This document shows positions 17,058-26,320 of a stretch of 48,512 nt of DNA, one piece after another (position 1 is the first letter of the stretch; the number at the start of each line of letters is the position of its first letter). Origin of the DNA: Betaproteobacteria bacterium. GTDB taxonomy: Bacteria; Pseudomonadota; Gammaproteobacteria; Burkholderiales; SG8-41. The notes under the pieces were generated by a model. It was not told where the DNA came from and ran no database searches. It saw only the letters and a program-made list of their open reading frames with translations. The stretch lies in the NCBI GenBank assembly GCA_947476215.1, contig CANJQI010000015.1, positions 1 to 48,512 on the forward strand. The letters run 5' to 3'. The translations under genes and the position numbers were made by a program.

Positions 17058-17935
17058 TAGTTCGCTCCGCGGCGCGCATGGGCAATACCAGCCTGCACGG
17101 TCGGAAAAAGCAATTTCAGTCGCAACTCCTGCTTGATACGGCTGTTCGACAAGCGCCTCGATTCGTTCATGAAGGACAACAGATTGGACGCGACACACAC
17201 GCCCGCTTCGGCGCGGGATATGCGCCGCGGACGCGGCAGACCGTACTCATCGGCGACCAAATCGAAATAGTCGCCCATCTTGATCTGGCTGTCGTCGCCG
17301 GCATTGTAGACGCGCCCCGCGCGGCCGAATCTCAATGCAGCCACCGCTATGCGTGCAAGATCGGTGGCGTGCACATGGTTGGTATAGGTATCTTCTTCAG
17401 GACACAGCGCCGGCGTTCCGGACGTGAGCCGCGCCAGCGGCAAACGCTGACTTGAATAGATACCCGGCGCACGCAGCACGCACACCCGTACCTGGTTACG
17501 GCACCCCCAGGCGCGAAGCTGGCGTTCAGCATCGACACGGCGCTGCGCGCGCGCGGTTTGCGGCCGCACCGAGCGAGTTTCCTCGACCAGCGCACCGTCG
17601 CAGTCGCCATAAACACCGCTGGTGCTGATATAGACGAGTTGCTGTGGTAGACTTTTATGCTTTGTCAGCGCTGCAATCAGGTGCGACGTTCGCGTATCGC
17701 GCGTACCGTGATTCGGCGGCGGGGCAAAATGCAAGACATCGTGTGCAATGCCGGCAAGCGTCGCCAGACTGTTGGCGTTATCGAGGTTCCCGGTAATCGG
17801 CACTATGCCGTTCACGCGCAGCAGCGGCAATCGTTCACGGCTGTGCGTCAACGCATAAACACGATATCGACCGCTCAGATAAGGCATCACACGCAACCCC
17901 ACATCACCGCATCCGACGATCAATAAACGACGCAT
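17057..17935 (-). CDS. NAD-dependent epimerase/SDR-like protein (YeeZ-type)
   Basis: The 292-residue product starts MRRLLIVGCGDVGLRV with a Rossmann nucleotide-binding loop and has the extended-SDR block VYISTSGVYGDCDG near 101-114. Where classical members have YxxxK, this one reads TARAQRRVDAE, so the standard catalytic pair is not evident. This is also how I recall YeeZ-like relatives. Substrate unknown. The start at 17935 is chosen because the Rossmann motif begins there; the 23 codons upstream look non-coding. It overlaps cutA by one base. Confidence 0.8.
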   Translation of the reverse strand: MRRLLIVGCGDVGLRVMPYLSGRYRVYALTHSRERLPLLRVNGIVPITGNLDNANSLATLAGIAHDVLHFAPPPNHGTRDTRTSHLIAALTKHKSLPQQLVYISTSGVYGDCDGALVEETRSVRPQTARAQRRVDAERQLRAWGCRNQVRVCVLRAPGIYSSQRLPLARLTSGTPALCPEEDTYTNHVHATDLARIAVAALRFGRAGRVYNAGDDSQIKMGDYFDLVADEYGLPRPRRISRAEAGVCVASNLLSFMNESRRLSNSRIKQELRLKLLFPTVQAGIAHARRGAN

Positions 17936-18051
17936 AAAAAGCGTGATTCCATAGACTCTGAATTTTATCTTAGCGCGCCTGACATGACGAAACTGGTTTC
18001 GCATCGTGTCGGACGCTGTCCAGTAGCGACTTAATACGACGGCCCGGTCCC

Positions 18052-19065
18052 ATGCCTGCTCAAGTTACCATCAAACCCAGCAACCACGTTTTTTCAGTCA
18101 GAGATGATGAAACGATACTCGATGCCGCCCTGCGCGAAGGTTTTGTCATCTCTTACGGTTGCCGCGACGGCGCCTGCGGTACCTGCAAAGGCAAGCTGCT
18201 GCAAGGCGAAGTAGACTACGGCGAATACGAAGAGAGCGCGCTGCCGGAAGCCGACAAGCAACTCGGCCTGGCGCTTTTTTGCCAGGCACGGCCGCGCGGC
18301 GACGTGGTGATCGAATGCCGCGAGATCAGCGCCCTCAAGGACATACAGATCAGGACGCTGCCGTGCCGGGTGCAAAGCATGCAGCGCGCTGCGGCCGACA
18401 TCATGAAGCTGCAACTCAAGCTGCCGGCAACGGAGCGATTGCAATATCTGGCCGGACAGTACCTCAGCATCTTGCTGAAAGACGGCACCCGCCGCGATCT
18501 GTCAATGGCCAATCCGCCGCACGACGACGAGTTTTTGCATCTTCATCTGCGCAACTACGGCGGACCGTTTTCCACGCATGTCTTTACGAAAATGAAGGAA
18601 CGCGACATTCTGCGCATCGAAGGTCCGTTTGGCACCTTTTTCCTGCGTGAGAACAACGACAAGCCGATGATCCTGGTCGCCAGCGGTACCGGATTCGCCC
18701 CCATCAAGGCCATCATCGAACACGCCTTCCACACGCGCGTTACGCGGGCTATGGTGCTGTATTGGGGAGGACGCATACGCGCCGATCTGTACGCGAGTGA
18801 TATCCCCGAACGCTGGGCGCGCGAGCACGGCAATTTCAAATACGTGCCGGTGCTGTCGGAACCACTGCCGGCGGACGACTGGAGCGGCCGCAGCGGTTTC
18901 GTGCATGAGGCAGTCATGCACGACATCGCCGACATGAGCGCACATCAGGTCTACGCTTGCGGTGCGCCGGTGATGGTCACGGCCGCGCGTCGAGATTTCA
19001 TTTCCAAATGCGGCTTGCCGGAAGAAGAGTTCTACGCCGACTCCTTCACGCCCGCGAATCCCTAG
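18052..19065 (+). CDS. 2Fe-2S ferredoxin/FAD-NAD(P)H reductase (CDP-6-deoxy-glucoseen reductase type)
   Basis: The 337-residue product joins an N-terminal plant-type ferredoxin domain with a ferredoxin-NADP reductase module. The iron-sulfur cysteines are C37, C42, C45 and C77, in CRDGACGTCKG and FCQARP. The FAD motif RDLSMANPP lies near 147-155, the nucleotide-binding ASGTGFAPIKA near 206-216, and YACGAPVM in the last third. Such proteins pass electrons from NAD(P)H to a partner oxygenase or dehydratase. No partner is adjacent, so its physiological acceptor is unknown. It is divergent from the epimerase gene with a 116-bp gap. Confidence 0.88.
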   Translation: MPAQVTIKPSNHVFSVRDDETILDAALREGFVISYGCRDGACGTCKGKLLQGEVDYGEYEESALPEADKQLGLALFCQARPRGDVVIECREISALKDIQIRTLPCRVQSMQRAAADIMKLQLKLPATERLQYLAGQYLSILLKDGTRRDLSMANPPHDDEFLHLHLRNYGGPFSTHVFTKMKERDILRIEGPFGTFFLRENNDKPMILVASGTGFAPIKAIIEHAFHTRVTRAMVLYWGGRIRADLYASDIPERWAREHGNFKYVPVLSEPLPADDWSGRSGFVHEAVMHDIADMSAHQVYACGAPVMVTAARRDFISKCGLPEEEFYADSFTPANP

Positions 19066-19127
19066 TCACGAGGCGAAATCTCCTCGTCTAACGGCAGCAC
19101 CTGCCATGAACCGAATAGCGGCAATTG

Positions 19128-19256
19128 AACCGCCAAGACGCCAAGAACGCCAAGAAATTCCATAGATTGAAGACGGCATGCCGCTTACCATTCAGGTTCT
19201 CCACTTTTACTTTGCAGGCCATTGTTTTGCTTGGCGAGCTTGGCGTCTTGGCGGTT
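19128..19256. repeat. CGCCAAG inverted-repeat element, copy 1
   Basis: The left arm (19128-19157) begins AACCGCCAAGACGCCAAG and the right arm (19228-19256) is its near-exact reverse complement, differing mainly at two bases before the last CGCCAAG. About 70 bp lie between. It contains no gene and fills most of the space between the reductase and the following gene. A second copy of the same family is at 25181-25344. It looks like a small non-autonomous repeat. Confidence 0.8.
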
Positions 19257-19273
19257 AATCGGATTTTTCTAGG

Positions 19274-19993
19274 ATGAACAGAAACTTGTTGCCTGGTGGC
19301 CGATTGCGTGCCGGCATCCTGACGACCAGCCCGGTGCTTGCTGCGCGGGATCCGGCCAGCGGCGATCTCATCGGAATGGCCGCGGATCTGGCGCGCGAGC
19401 TCGGCGCGCGCCTCGGCATGCCGGTGGATATCATTGCAAGAGACACGACGGCCGGCTTGCTTGATGCCCTACATACTGCGTCGTCCTGGGATGTGGCGTT
19501 CTTTTCGTACGATCCGGAACATGCGGGCGTCCGATTTACCGCGCCATATCTGGAATGCGAAGGCACCTGCCTCGTCAGGGCTGATTCCCCGCTACGAACC
19601 GTCGACGAGATCGACACCTCGGGCCTGCGCATTGCGGTGTCAGCCAGAAGCTCGCTGGATCTGCATTTGAGCCGTCACGTTAAATACGCTTTCCTCAATC
19701 GCATACCAGGCGCCGTCGCGGCGGCCGCGTTATTCACGCAAGGCAAAGCCGACGCCCTGGCCGGAATCAGACAGCAGCTCATCAAAGTCGCTGCAACCGT
19801 TCCAGGGTCACGTCTGCTGGACGGTCGATTCGTCGTGATCCGCCATGCGCTGGCGTCGCCCGACCGGCGAGATGCATGGGCCGCCTATCTGCGCGAATTC
19901 GTCGAGGATGCCAAGGCGTCCGGACTGATAGCGCGCCTGGTGGTCAAGAACGGTTTACAAGGCGCGCACGTCGCGCCCGCTCCAAGTATTTGA
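19274..19993 (+). CDS. Solute-binding-domain protein (SBP family 3), no signal peptide
   Basis: The 239-residue product resembles periplasmic amino-acid-type binding proteins. GGRLRAGILTTSPVLAAR opens the first lobe, and SSWDVAFFSYDPEHAGVRFTAPYLE corresponds to the family block where a ligand site is usually formed. The N-terminus MNRNLLPGGRLRAG has no hydrophobic segment, so export is not supported. No permease or ATPase is adjacent. It may be a cytoplasmic sensor or enzyme-like relative, or may have lost its leader. The ribosome-binding site is weak (CTAGG before ATG). The gene starts 17 bp after the inverted-repeat element. Confidence 0.65.
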   Translation: MNRNLLPGGRLRAGILTTSPVLAARDPASGDLIGMAADLARELGARLGMPVDIIARDTTAGLLDALHTASSWDVAFFSYDPEHAGVRFTAPYLECEGTCLVRADSPLRTVDEIDTSGLRIAVSARSSLDLHLSRHVKYAFLNRIPGAVAAAALFTQGKADALAGIRQQLIKVAATVPGSRLLDGRFVVIRHALASPDRRDAWAAYLREFVEDAKASGLIARLVVKNGLQGAHVAPAPSI

Positions 19994-20037
19994 TATTACG
20001 TATTATTTACACTAATGGGCACAGATTACGGCAAACG

Positions 20038-21009
20038 CTATTGAGTGCGTATGCCGGCGCCCTTGATCACCTTGCCCATGCTGTCCATGTCCGACCTTAC
20101 GAGTGCAGCCGCCTCGTCGGGGGAACTGCCTACCGGTTCTACACCGACCTCGAAAAATTTTTCTTTCACCTCGCGCGTGCCCAGTACCCGCGCGAACTCC
20201 TGCTGCAAGCGTGAAATCAGCGTTGCTGGAGTCCCCGCCGGCGCAAACACGATATAGGTAGCACCCGATTTATAACCGGGCAGGCCGGTCGCGGCGACCG
20301 TGGGCATGCCAGGCAACAGTGGCGTCGATTGCGCGCTGGTGACTGCCAGCGCCCTCAATTTTCCGACCTTGACCAGCGACGCCACCGAAGCCGGTGTCGC
20401 GAACATCAGCTGCACCTGTCCGCCGATCAGATCGTTGAGCGCGTGGCCGCCGCCTTTATACGAGACAGCTATCATGCTGATGCCTGCCATGGCCTTGAAC
20501 AATTCCGCCGCGAGATGCGGTGAAGAACCCATGGAGTTTGCGGCATAGTTAAGTTCGCCATGCCGCGCCTTCGCCAAAGCGATCAACTCCCTCACCGACT
20601 TTACCGGCAGCAAGGGATGCACAACCAACAGATTGGGTGAGCTTACGGCCAGTGTCACGGGCGCAAAGTCTCTGACCGGATCGAACGGAACGTTGTCCCG
20701 CAGAAACGGGGCAAGCCAGATCGCACTGCCATAAAAAAGCAGAGCGTAGCCATCGGGCGGCGCCTTGGCTATCGTTTGCGCCGCGATCGTGCCACCGGCA
20801 CCGCCCCGGTTTTCGACCAGAATCTGCTGGCCAAGATTCCCAGCCAGGCCCTGCGCCATCAGGCGCGCCGCCAGATCAAGTCCGCCCGCGGGCTCGGCAG
20901 TGACGATACGTATCGGTTTGGCCGGAAATACCTGTGCGTACGTCATTCCCGTTTCCAGCACCGCAGGCAAACAGATCCAGGCCCAAGACAATAATATGCG
21001 GGACTTCAT
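20038..21009 (-). CDS. Bug/TctC-family periplasmic solute-binding protein
   Basis: The 323-residue product has a signal peptide ending at TYAQ just before VFPAKPIRIV. The Bug fold follows, with PAGGLDLAARLMAQGL, VENRGGAGGTIAAQ and APPDGYALLF. Bug proteins capture carboxylates and other small solutes for tripartite TctAB transporters, though most are orphans. No TctAB genes are nearby. The ATG at 21009 is used because it opens the signal peptide; 45 codons upstream are unlikely to be coding. It is divergent from a close paralog at 21086, with 76 bp between. Confidence 0.9.
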   Translation of the reverse strand: MKSRILLSWAWICLPAVLETGMTYAQVFPAKPIRIVTAEPAGGLDLAARLMAQGLAGNLGQQILVENRGGAGGTIAAQTIAKAPPDGYALLFYGSAIWLAPFLRDNVPFDPVRDFAPVTLAVSSPNLLVVHPLLPVKSVRELIALAKARHGELNYAANSMGSSPHLAAELFKAMAGISMIAVSYKGGGHALNDLIGGQVQLMFATPASVASLVKVGKLRALAVTSAQSTPLLPGMPTVAATGLPGYKSGATYIVFAPAGTPATLISRLQQEFARVLGTREVKEKFFEVGVEPVGSSPDEAAALVRSDMDSMGKVIKGAGIRTQ

Positions 21010-21085
21010 GACTTCTGGGAACGACGGCTGGAATGAACGTGCATGCGTTGAATTATAATCGAGCATACTTTCCACGGGAGCAGAC

Positions 21086-22054
21086 ATGCGCGGATTGCAT
21101 CGAACGGCGTGGCTATCGGCGGCAACGGCCTGCGTACTGAGCACGGGCGTGGTCGACGCTCAGACTTTTCCAAACAAGCCGGTGCGCATACTCACCGGCG
21201 AGCCGGGCGCCAGCCTCGATTTTGCAGCGCGCCTGATTGCGCAAGGACTGACCACCGCATTCAAACAGCAGGTGATCGTAGAAAACAGAGGTGGGGCCAG
21301 CGGCGCAATCGCGGCGCAGACGTTGGCGAAAGCATCACCGGACGGCTATACGACGCTGATCTATGGCAGCACGGTATGGATCGCACCGCTGCTGCAAAAG
21401 ATGCCGTACGATCCGCTGCGCGACTTTGCCCCGATCACGTTGGTCAATATGCAGCCCAACATCATAGTCGTGCACCCGGCGCTGGCGGCGAAATCGGTCA
21501 AGGAACTGATCGCGCTGGCTAAAGCCAAACCGGGGGAAATCAACTTTGCCACTGGCCAGGCCGGCTCCACCAATCACCTTGCGGCACTGTTGTTCAAATC
21601 CATGGCGGACATCAACATCGTGCATATTCCATACAAGGGAACCGGACAGGCACTGCCCGATTTGATTGCGGGGCGCGTGCAGCTGATGTTTCCGAATGCA
21701 GGGGCGGTGACGGACCACGTCAAGTCAGGGCGACTGCGCGCGCTGGCCGTTACGTCCGCCCAGCCGTCGGTGCTGGTTCCCGATCTGCCGACGGTGGCCG
21801 CCACCGGCCTGCCCGGTTACGAATCCATCGCCACGCAGGGCATTTTTGCACCCATCAGAACTCCCGCCGCCATCATCAACAAACTGCAGGCGGAGATTGC
21901 ACGGGTAATTCATCAGCCAGATGTGCGCGACAAGTTCCTGGCAACCGGCGTGGAAGTCGTCGGCAGCTCGCCTGCCCAGTTTGCGGCCACCGTAAAGCTG
22001 GACATTACCCGGCTGGGCAAAGTGATCAGGGATGCCGGGATACGTGTCGACTAG
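21086..22054 (+). CDS. Bug/TctC-family periplasmic solute-binding protein (paralog)
   Basis: The 322-residue product has a signal peptide ending at VVDAQ, then TFPNKPVRILTGEPGASLDF and VENRGGASGAIAAQ. Its sequence tracks the divergent neighbour closely along its length, down to the ending GKVIRDAGIR, so the two are probably a duplicated pair. Ligand unknown; the usual aspartate for carboxylate recognition cannot be assigned by eye. Its last 29 bp overlap the end of the convergent hemY gene. Confidence 0.9.
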   Translation: MRGLHRTAWLSAATACVLSTGVVDAQTFPNKPVRILTGEPGASLDFAARLIAQGLTTAFKQQVIVENRGGASGAIAAQTLAKASPDGYTTLIYGSTVWIAPLLQKMPYDPLRDFAPITLVNMQPNIIVVHPALAAKSVKELIALAKAKPGEINFATGQAGSTNHLAALLFKSMADINIVHIPYKGTGQALPDLIAGRVQLMFPNAGAVTDHVKSGRLRALAVTSAQPSVLVPDLPTVAATGLPGYESIATQGIFAPIRTPAAIINKLQAEIARVIHQPDVRDKFLATGVEVVGSSPAQFAATVKLDITRLGKVIRDAGIRVD

Positions 22055-23264
22055 GAATCGAGGATGCTCCATCTCTCACGACGGTCTTGCGGCCGAGCAG
22101 CGCTACCGCCAGATCCAGACTAGACCGGTAATGTCGCCGCGCCAGATCGGGTTTGTCCATGCCCTCACATAATTTTGCAAGTTCAAGGTGCGCCTGATAG
22201 GTGATTTCAACCGACAGGCTGGCTTCCAGGTAACTCTGCGCCTTGCCCCATAATTCCTGCCGCACGCACAACTTTCCCAACAACAGCAGCAACGCCGCAT
22301 CGCGCGTATTGTTGTGCAACCATTTTTCGGCTCGTTCAATCTGCCGAACGGTATCCGAGCTTACGCACTGTGCATACAATGCGACCAGCTCGGCATTCCA
22401 TTCAGCGTCCAGCGCCGATTCTATGATCTCACCGGCCTGACTGGCGTCATTGAGCGCCAGGTAACACTGCGCTCCGGTCATCGCAACCTCGGCCTCACGC
22501 CTGAGGCTGCCGGGTATTTTCTGCCAGCACGCATCCAGCGCAGGCTTATCGAGCGTTTTGCGCCGCAAGTTCTCGGCGTGCGCGTAGCGCCGGAGTTGAT
22601 CGGCCTGATTTGCATCGAAGCCACCGCGTTTTTCGAGCTGATCAATGATGGGTAGTGTCTGTTCCCAGTTTTTCGCCTGCTGCAAGGCCTTGAGTTCCAG
22701 GCGCAATGCTTCACGGTTCTTCTCGTGCAGCGACTTCAATACGTTTAACGCTTCCTGAAACCGGCGTTGGTCGAGTAACATTTCGGCTTGCGTAATCACG
22801 CGCATCGCTGCATCGTCCGGCTCCAGATTGGCGGCACGCGCGATATAAGCGTCGCGCTGCTCATAGTGGCGCAGCTCGTGCGCGGCGCGCGCCGCAAGCA
22901 CTGCGCCCAGCGCTGGTGACTCCGATGAGTCCATCACCTTCGCCGCCGCTTTCTCGGCGCGACTATAGCGCCCGCCAAAAAATTCACGCACGGCGGTCAG
23001 CAGCATGGCACGTGCTTCATCGTGCGCACGCCGCGCGCGATATTCGCGCACCTGGGCCGGCAATGCGATTGCGCCGAATAGGAAGCGCAACAACACGTAG
23101 AACAGCGCAAATGCCGCCACTGCCAGCAACAGCAGCAAATTGAGAGAAACCTCGGCTCTATAGGGCGTCCAGACAAACAGCACATAGCCCGAATTGAGTC
23201 GCAGCGCGAGTGCCAGCCCGACCGCGAGTGCGAATAGCCCCAGAATCCACAATAGCCAGCGCAT
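22026..23264 (-). CDS. hemY: HemY-type heme-operon membrane protein
   Basis: From an ATG at 23264 the product has 412 residues. It has two N-terminal membrane segments (MRWLLWILGLFALAVGL and NLLLLLAVAAFALFYVLL), then a helical, TPR-like domain to the C-terminus. This is the proteobacterial HemY of the hemCDXY cluster; it is not the protoporphyrinogen oxidase of the same name and its role in heme synthesis is undefined. It starts 7 bp after the hemX stop. Its 3' end overlaps the convergent Bug gene. Confidence 0.88.
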   Translation of the reverse strand: MRWLLWILGLFALAVGLALALRLNSGYVLFVWTPYRAEVSLNLLLLLAVAAFALFYVLLRFLFGAIALPAQVREYRARRAHDEARAMLLTAVREFFGGRYSRAEKAAAKVMDSSESPALGAVLAARAAHELRHYEQRDAYIARAANLEPDDAAMRVITQAEMLLDQRRFQEALNVLKSLHEKNREALRLELKALQQAKNWEQTLPIIDQLEKRGGFDANQADQLRRYAHAENLRRKTLDKPALDACWQKIPGSLRREAEVAMTGAQCYLALNDASQAGEIIESALDAEWNAELVALYAQCVSSDTVRQIERAEKWLHNNTRDAALLLLLGKLCVRQELWGKAQSYLEASLSVEITYQAHLELAKLCEGMDKPDLARRHYRSSLDLAVALLGRKTVVRDGASSIPSRHVSRHP

Positions 23265-23271
23265 AGTGCCG

Positions 23272-24336
23272 CTAACGGCTACGCTCGCGCGTAAGCCTAT
23301 GATTACGAACAGCTTCAAGGCTCTCCGCGAGATCGGGAAGCTCGATGTTGATCTGACTGTCGTTTAACTGCTGCACCGCCGTAACCACCGCTGACACCGC
23401 CTTGTCGCGCGCATCGTAATAGCGCGTCAACCATGCACGTGTTGCTTTCAGGTCATCCTTGAAGCTCTTTTCATCGCGCGCAAGCAATGCGAGTCGCGCG
23501 CTCAGCAGGCGCAGTTTGAGGTTCTCGCGCAGGAAATAGGTCTGCGCCGGCGCCAGCAACGGCACGTCCGGACGTTCGACATTCTGGATACGCACCAGAT
23601 CACGCAAATCCTGCCACACCTCGCGCGCCAAGCGTGACCAGGTGTTGGAATCGGCGCCGGATGTCTTCGCGGTGGCAGTTTCGGCGGGACGCAATTCCAT
23701 CGCCAACGGCAGCGTGTCTATGGTTCCCATCAGATAGTCGAGGCGCGCGCTGATGCCGATCACATCCACATGCGGCACCAGCTTGAGTCGTTCTATGTCA
23801 CGCGCCAATACCTTGCGCAATCCGGCAAGCTGCGGCCGGTCCAGGCGCGCCAGGCGCGCATCCGCAGCCTGCAACGCAATCAGCGCCGACTTGACGTTGC
23901 CGGCAAGCTGCAACTGCTGGCTCGCCACCAGCAGCGTCTGCTCGACGTCCGCCAGAAACGACTCGTCGCGCGTGCGCGACAATTCCTGATACAACGCCTC
24001 AAGCGCGATCTGCTGGTTCTGTGATTCCTGCAGCTTGGCTTCCAGCACGCCCAGTTTGACCTGCGCTTCGCGCGTCGCCTCACGCACGTGCTCGGCAACG
24101 CCGCGGCTTTCCTTGTTTTCAACATCAGCCGCGGCAAGGCGCCGTGCCAGCTCCAGCTGGAGTGCGTTGATCTGTTGCCGCCCGTCGTACCACTGCCATG
24201 CAAATACCGCCAGCACGGCTACGAGTATTGCGGCGACTGCCTGCCGGTACGGCAACGGCGTCGTATCGGCGCGCGCAAGCGGCGCGGCCGGGTTCTCGCC
24301 GGTTGCTGCTGTCGGGTGTGGAATGGGATTCTCCAT
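23272..24336 (-). CDS. hemX: HemX-type heme-operon membrane protein
   Basis: The 354-residue product has a proline-rich cytoplasmic start, one membrane segment at about 31-47, a coiled-coil-like region (residues 50-125, rich in A/E/Q/L), and the conserved HemX domain with TWSRLAREVWQDLRDLVRIQ in the middle. It is often annotated as uroporphyrinogen-III C-methyltransferase, but it lacks the SAM methyltransferase motifs, so that label is doubtful. It lies 51 bp after hemD and just before hemY. Confidence 0.88.
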   Translation of the reverse strand: MENPIPHPTAATGENPAAPLARADTTPLPYRQAVAAILVAVLAVFAWQWYDGRQQINALQLELARRLAAADVENKESRGVAEHVREATREAQVKLGVLEAKLQESQNQQIALEALYQELSRTRDESFLADVEQTLLVASQQLQLAGNVKSALIALQAADARLARLDRPQLAGLRKVLARDIERLKLVPHVDVIGISARLDYLMGTIDTLPLAMELRPAETATAKTSGADSNTWSRLAREVWQDLRDLVRIQNVERPDVPLLAPAQTYFLRENLKLRLLSARLALLARDEKSFKDDLKATRAWLTRYYDARDKAVSAVVTAVQQLNDSQINIELPDLAESLEAVRNHRLTRERSR

Positions 24337-24387
24337 AGCTTGAACTGTAATCAGTGGGGCAGACGATGTAAACAGGCTTGGTGGCCG

Positions 24388-25167
24388 TCAGCGGTGCAAC
24401 GCATGCCATGATACCAACCCGCGCACCAATTCTTCGTCTCCTTGGCCGGTCTGCACCACCTCGGCCACGCCCAGTGCGCGTGCGGTTTGTGCGATGCGCG
24501 GATGCGGCACAAAAAAAGAGGTCTGCTTCAACGGTGTTAGCCCACTATCATCGACCAGCACAAAAAGGTTGCGCACCCCTTCACTGCTGGTGGCGATTAT
24601 CGAATGTATCTCCTGACGTTCCCACGCCTGTAATAGCACATCTGCCCGGACTTTGGGCACGCGGCGTTGATAGCACTCCGCGTACTCGACCCTGGCGCCG
24701 CGCGCGCTTAAGGTATCGCCGAGCAGTTCGCGACCGCCGCGGCCGCGGAAAATCACGATACGCCGGCCTGCCACGTTGCGAATTTCGGGCATATCGAGCA
24801 ATGCCTCGCTGTCGAAACGACGCGGTGCAATCACCTCCGAAATGCCGTGCTTTTCGAGTTCGCGCACACCGCCGCTGCCTATGGTTGCGAGCTTCAAATG
24901 GGCCGGTAACAGGCGTTGCTTCCTGATCAGCGTCATCGCGACGTTAGCGGCATTGGGACTGACAAAAATGGCGATGTCGAACTCGTCCAGCCTTGCGATC
25001 AACGCACTCAGCGGTCCCTGGTCCTCGATAGCCGCAATTTCGATCGTGGGAAAAAGTATCGGCGTACCGCCCGCCGCCGCGATCAATCCGACAAGATGCG
25101 CCGACTGATGCGCGGGGCGCGTCACTACGATGCCTTTGCCTGCTAACGGCTGGGTTTCTATTGTCAT
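24388..25167 (-). CDS. hemD: Uroporphyrinogen-III synthase
   Basis: The 259-residue cytosolic enzyme closes and inverts ring D of hydroxymethylbilane to form uroporphyrinogen III. The sequence is as divergent as is usual for this family, but it keeps GKGIVVTRPAHQSAHL at the start, FVSPNAANVA near 68-77, ATIGSGGVRELEKHG near 93-107, and the C-terminal ATSSEGVRNLF. It follows hemC on the same strand, but the two are separated by an inverted-repeat element at 25181-25344 instead of the usual tight join. Confidence 0.9.
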   Translation of the reverse strand: MTIETQPLAGKGIVVTRPAHQSAHLVGLIAAAGGTPILFPTIEIAAIEDQGPLSALIARLDEFDIAIFVSPNAANVAMTLIRKQRLLPAHLKLATIGSGGVRELEKHGISEVIAPRRFDSEALLDMPEIRNVAGRRIVIFRGRGGRELLGDTLSARGARVEYAECYQRRVPKVRADVLLQAWERQEIHSIIATSSEGVRNLFVLVDDSGLTPLKQTSFFVPHPRIAQTARALGVAEVVQTGQGDEELVRGLVSWHALHR

Positions 25168-25180
25168 TTTTTAAAAGCGA

Positions 25181-25344
25181 TTTAGCGCCAAGGCGCCCAG
25201 GCCGCCAAGAAAAAACAGGAAAAAGAAAAAAGCTTGCTAAGCGAGTATTCCATTACGATGCGAAGGCGTACTTGCCGGTAGCTTTTCAAATCTTCAGTAT
25301 TGTTTTTTTTCGCTTTTCTTGGCGGCCTTGGCGCCTTGGCGGTT
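25181..25344. repeat. CGCCAAG inverted-repeat element, copy 2, between hemC and hemD
   Basis: The left arm TTTAGCGCCAAGGCGCCCAGG (from 25181) continues to CCGCCAAGAAAAA. The right arm (about 25313-25344) is its near reverse complement, ending at the hemC stop codon. About 100 AT-richer bases lie between. Base pairing of the arms would make a long RNA hairpin between hemC and hemD. It belongs to the same family as 19128-19256. Confidence 0.8.
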
Positions 25345-26297
25345 CAAACTTGCAGTTGCATCGCAGCAAGAATTTCCGTCGCGCCGCGCTCCCTGAGGCG
25401 CACCGCAAGCTGTGTGCCTAGCGCCTCCGGGTTGCCGGCGTCCCCCGTCAGTTCGTCACTTATCAGTTGCTTGCCGTCCGGACTGGCGACAAAGCCGCGC
25501 AACCGGATGCGGCCCGTTTCCGACTGCGCATAGGCGCCTAGCGGCAACTGGCAGCTGCCTGAAAGGGCACGGCTCAGTGCGCGCTCGGCGCGCACGCACG
25601 CCGCTGTCGCTTGGTGATTAAGCACGCCCAGCATCGCGGCCACATCGCCGCGCTGCGCGTGATATTCAATGCCGAGCGCGCCCTGCCCGGGCGCCGGCAA
25701 ACATTCTTCCGGCGACAGGGTGGAGGCAATGCGATCGGCGAGGCCCAGACGCTTGAGCCCCGCGGCGGCCAGTATGATGGCGGCAAAGTCGCCGTCATCA
25801 AGCCGTTTAAGCCGGGTTTGCAGATTTCCGCGTAGCGGCTCTATGACCAGCTCTGGATAGCGCGCGCGGATCTGGCTTTCCCGGCGCAGGCTGGAGGTGC
25901 CGACGCGACTTCCGGCGGGCAACTCCGCCAAGGTGCGGTAATGTTTCGAAACGAATGCGTCGCGCGGATCTTCGCGTTCGGTAATCGCTGCAATCTCGAA
26001 TCCGGGCGGCAGCACCATGGGCACGTCCTTCATCGAGTGTACCGCGATATCGGCGTTGCCGGTTTCGAGCGCCAGTTCAAGTTCCCGGACGAACAGCCCT
26101 TTACCGCCGATTTTGCTCAACGATTTATCGAGTATGCGATCGCCCTTGGTGGTCATGCCGAGGATGGAAATCCGTGTTCCCGGGTATAACTCGGCGAGTT
26201 GTTGCTGTATGTTCCGCGCCTGCCACATCGCGAGCGCGCTCTCGCGGGAAGCGATAACGATGCTTGCGAGCGGCTGAATCGAAGCGGAGCTGGTCAC
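25344..26297 (-). CDS. hemC: Hydroxymethylbilane synthase (porphobilinogen deaminase)
   Basis: The 317-residue enzyme joins four porphobilinogen molecules. The dipyrromethane cofactor cysteine is C249 in [12 protein letters not shown], and the catalytic aspartate is D91 in AVHSMKDVP. The blocks [13 protein letters not shown] at 15-27 and [12 protein letters not shown] at 131-142 are typical. It opens the hemCDXY series and is divergent from a thioredoxin-like gene with a 23-bp gap. Position next to algZ-algR and argH matches pseudomonads and many betaproteobacteria. Confidence 0.96.
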   Translation of the reverse strand: MTSSASIQPLASIVIASRESALAMWQARNIQQQLAELYPGTRISILGMTTKGDRILDKSLSKIGGKGLFVRELELALETGNADIAVHSMKDVPMVLPPGFEIAAITEREDPRDAFVSKHYRTLAELPAGSRVGTSSLRRESQIRARYPELVIEPLRGNLQTRLKRLDDGDFAAIILAAAGLKRLGLADRIASTLSPEECLPAPGQGALGIEYHAQRGDVAAMLGVLNHQATAACVRAERALSRALSGSCQLPLGAYAQSETGRIRLRGFVASPDGKQLISDELTGDAGNPEALGTQLAVRLRERGATEILAAMQLQV

Positions 26298-26320
26298 GTT
26301 ATGTTCGCCGGGAGGTGCCG

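Noticed and set aside
23272-24336. HemX as a true uroporphyrinogen-III methyltransferase
   Set aside because: The sequence has a membrane anchor and coiled coil but none of the SAM methyltransferase motifs, so only the HemX name is kept.
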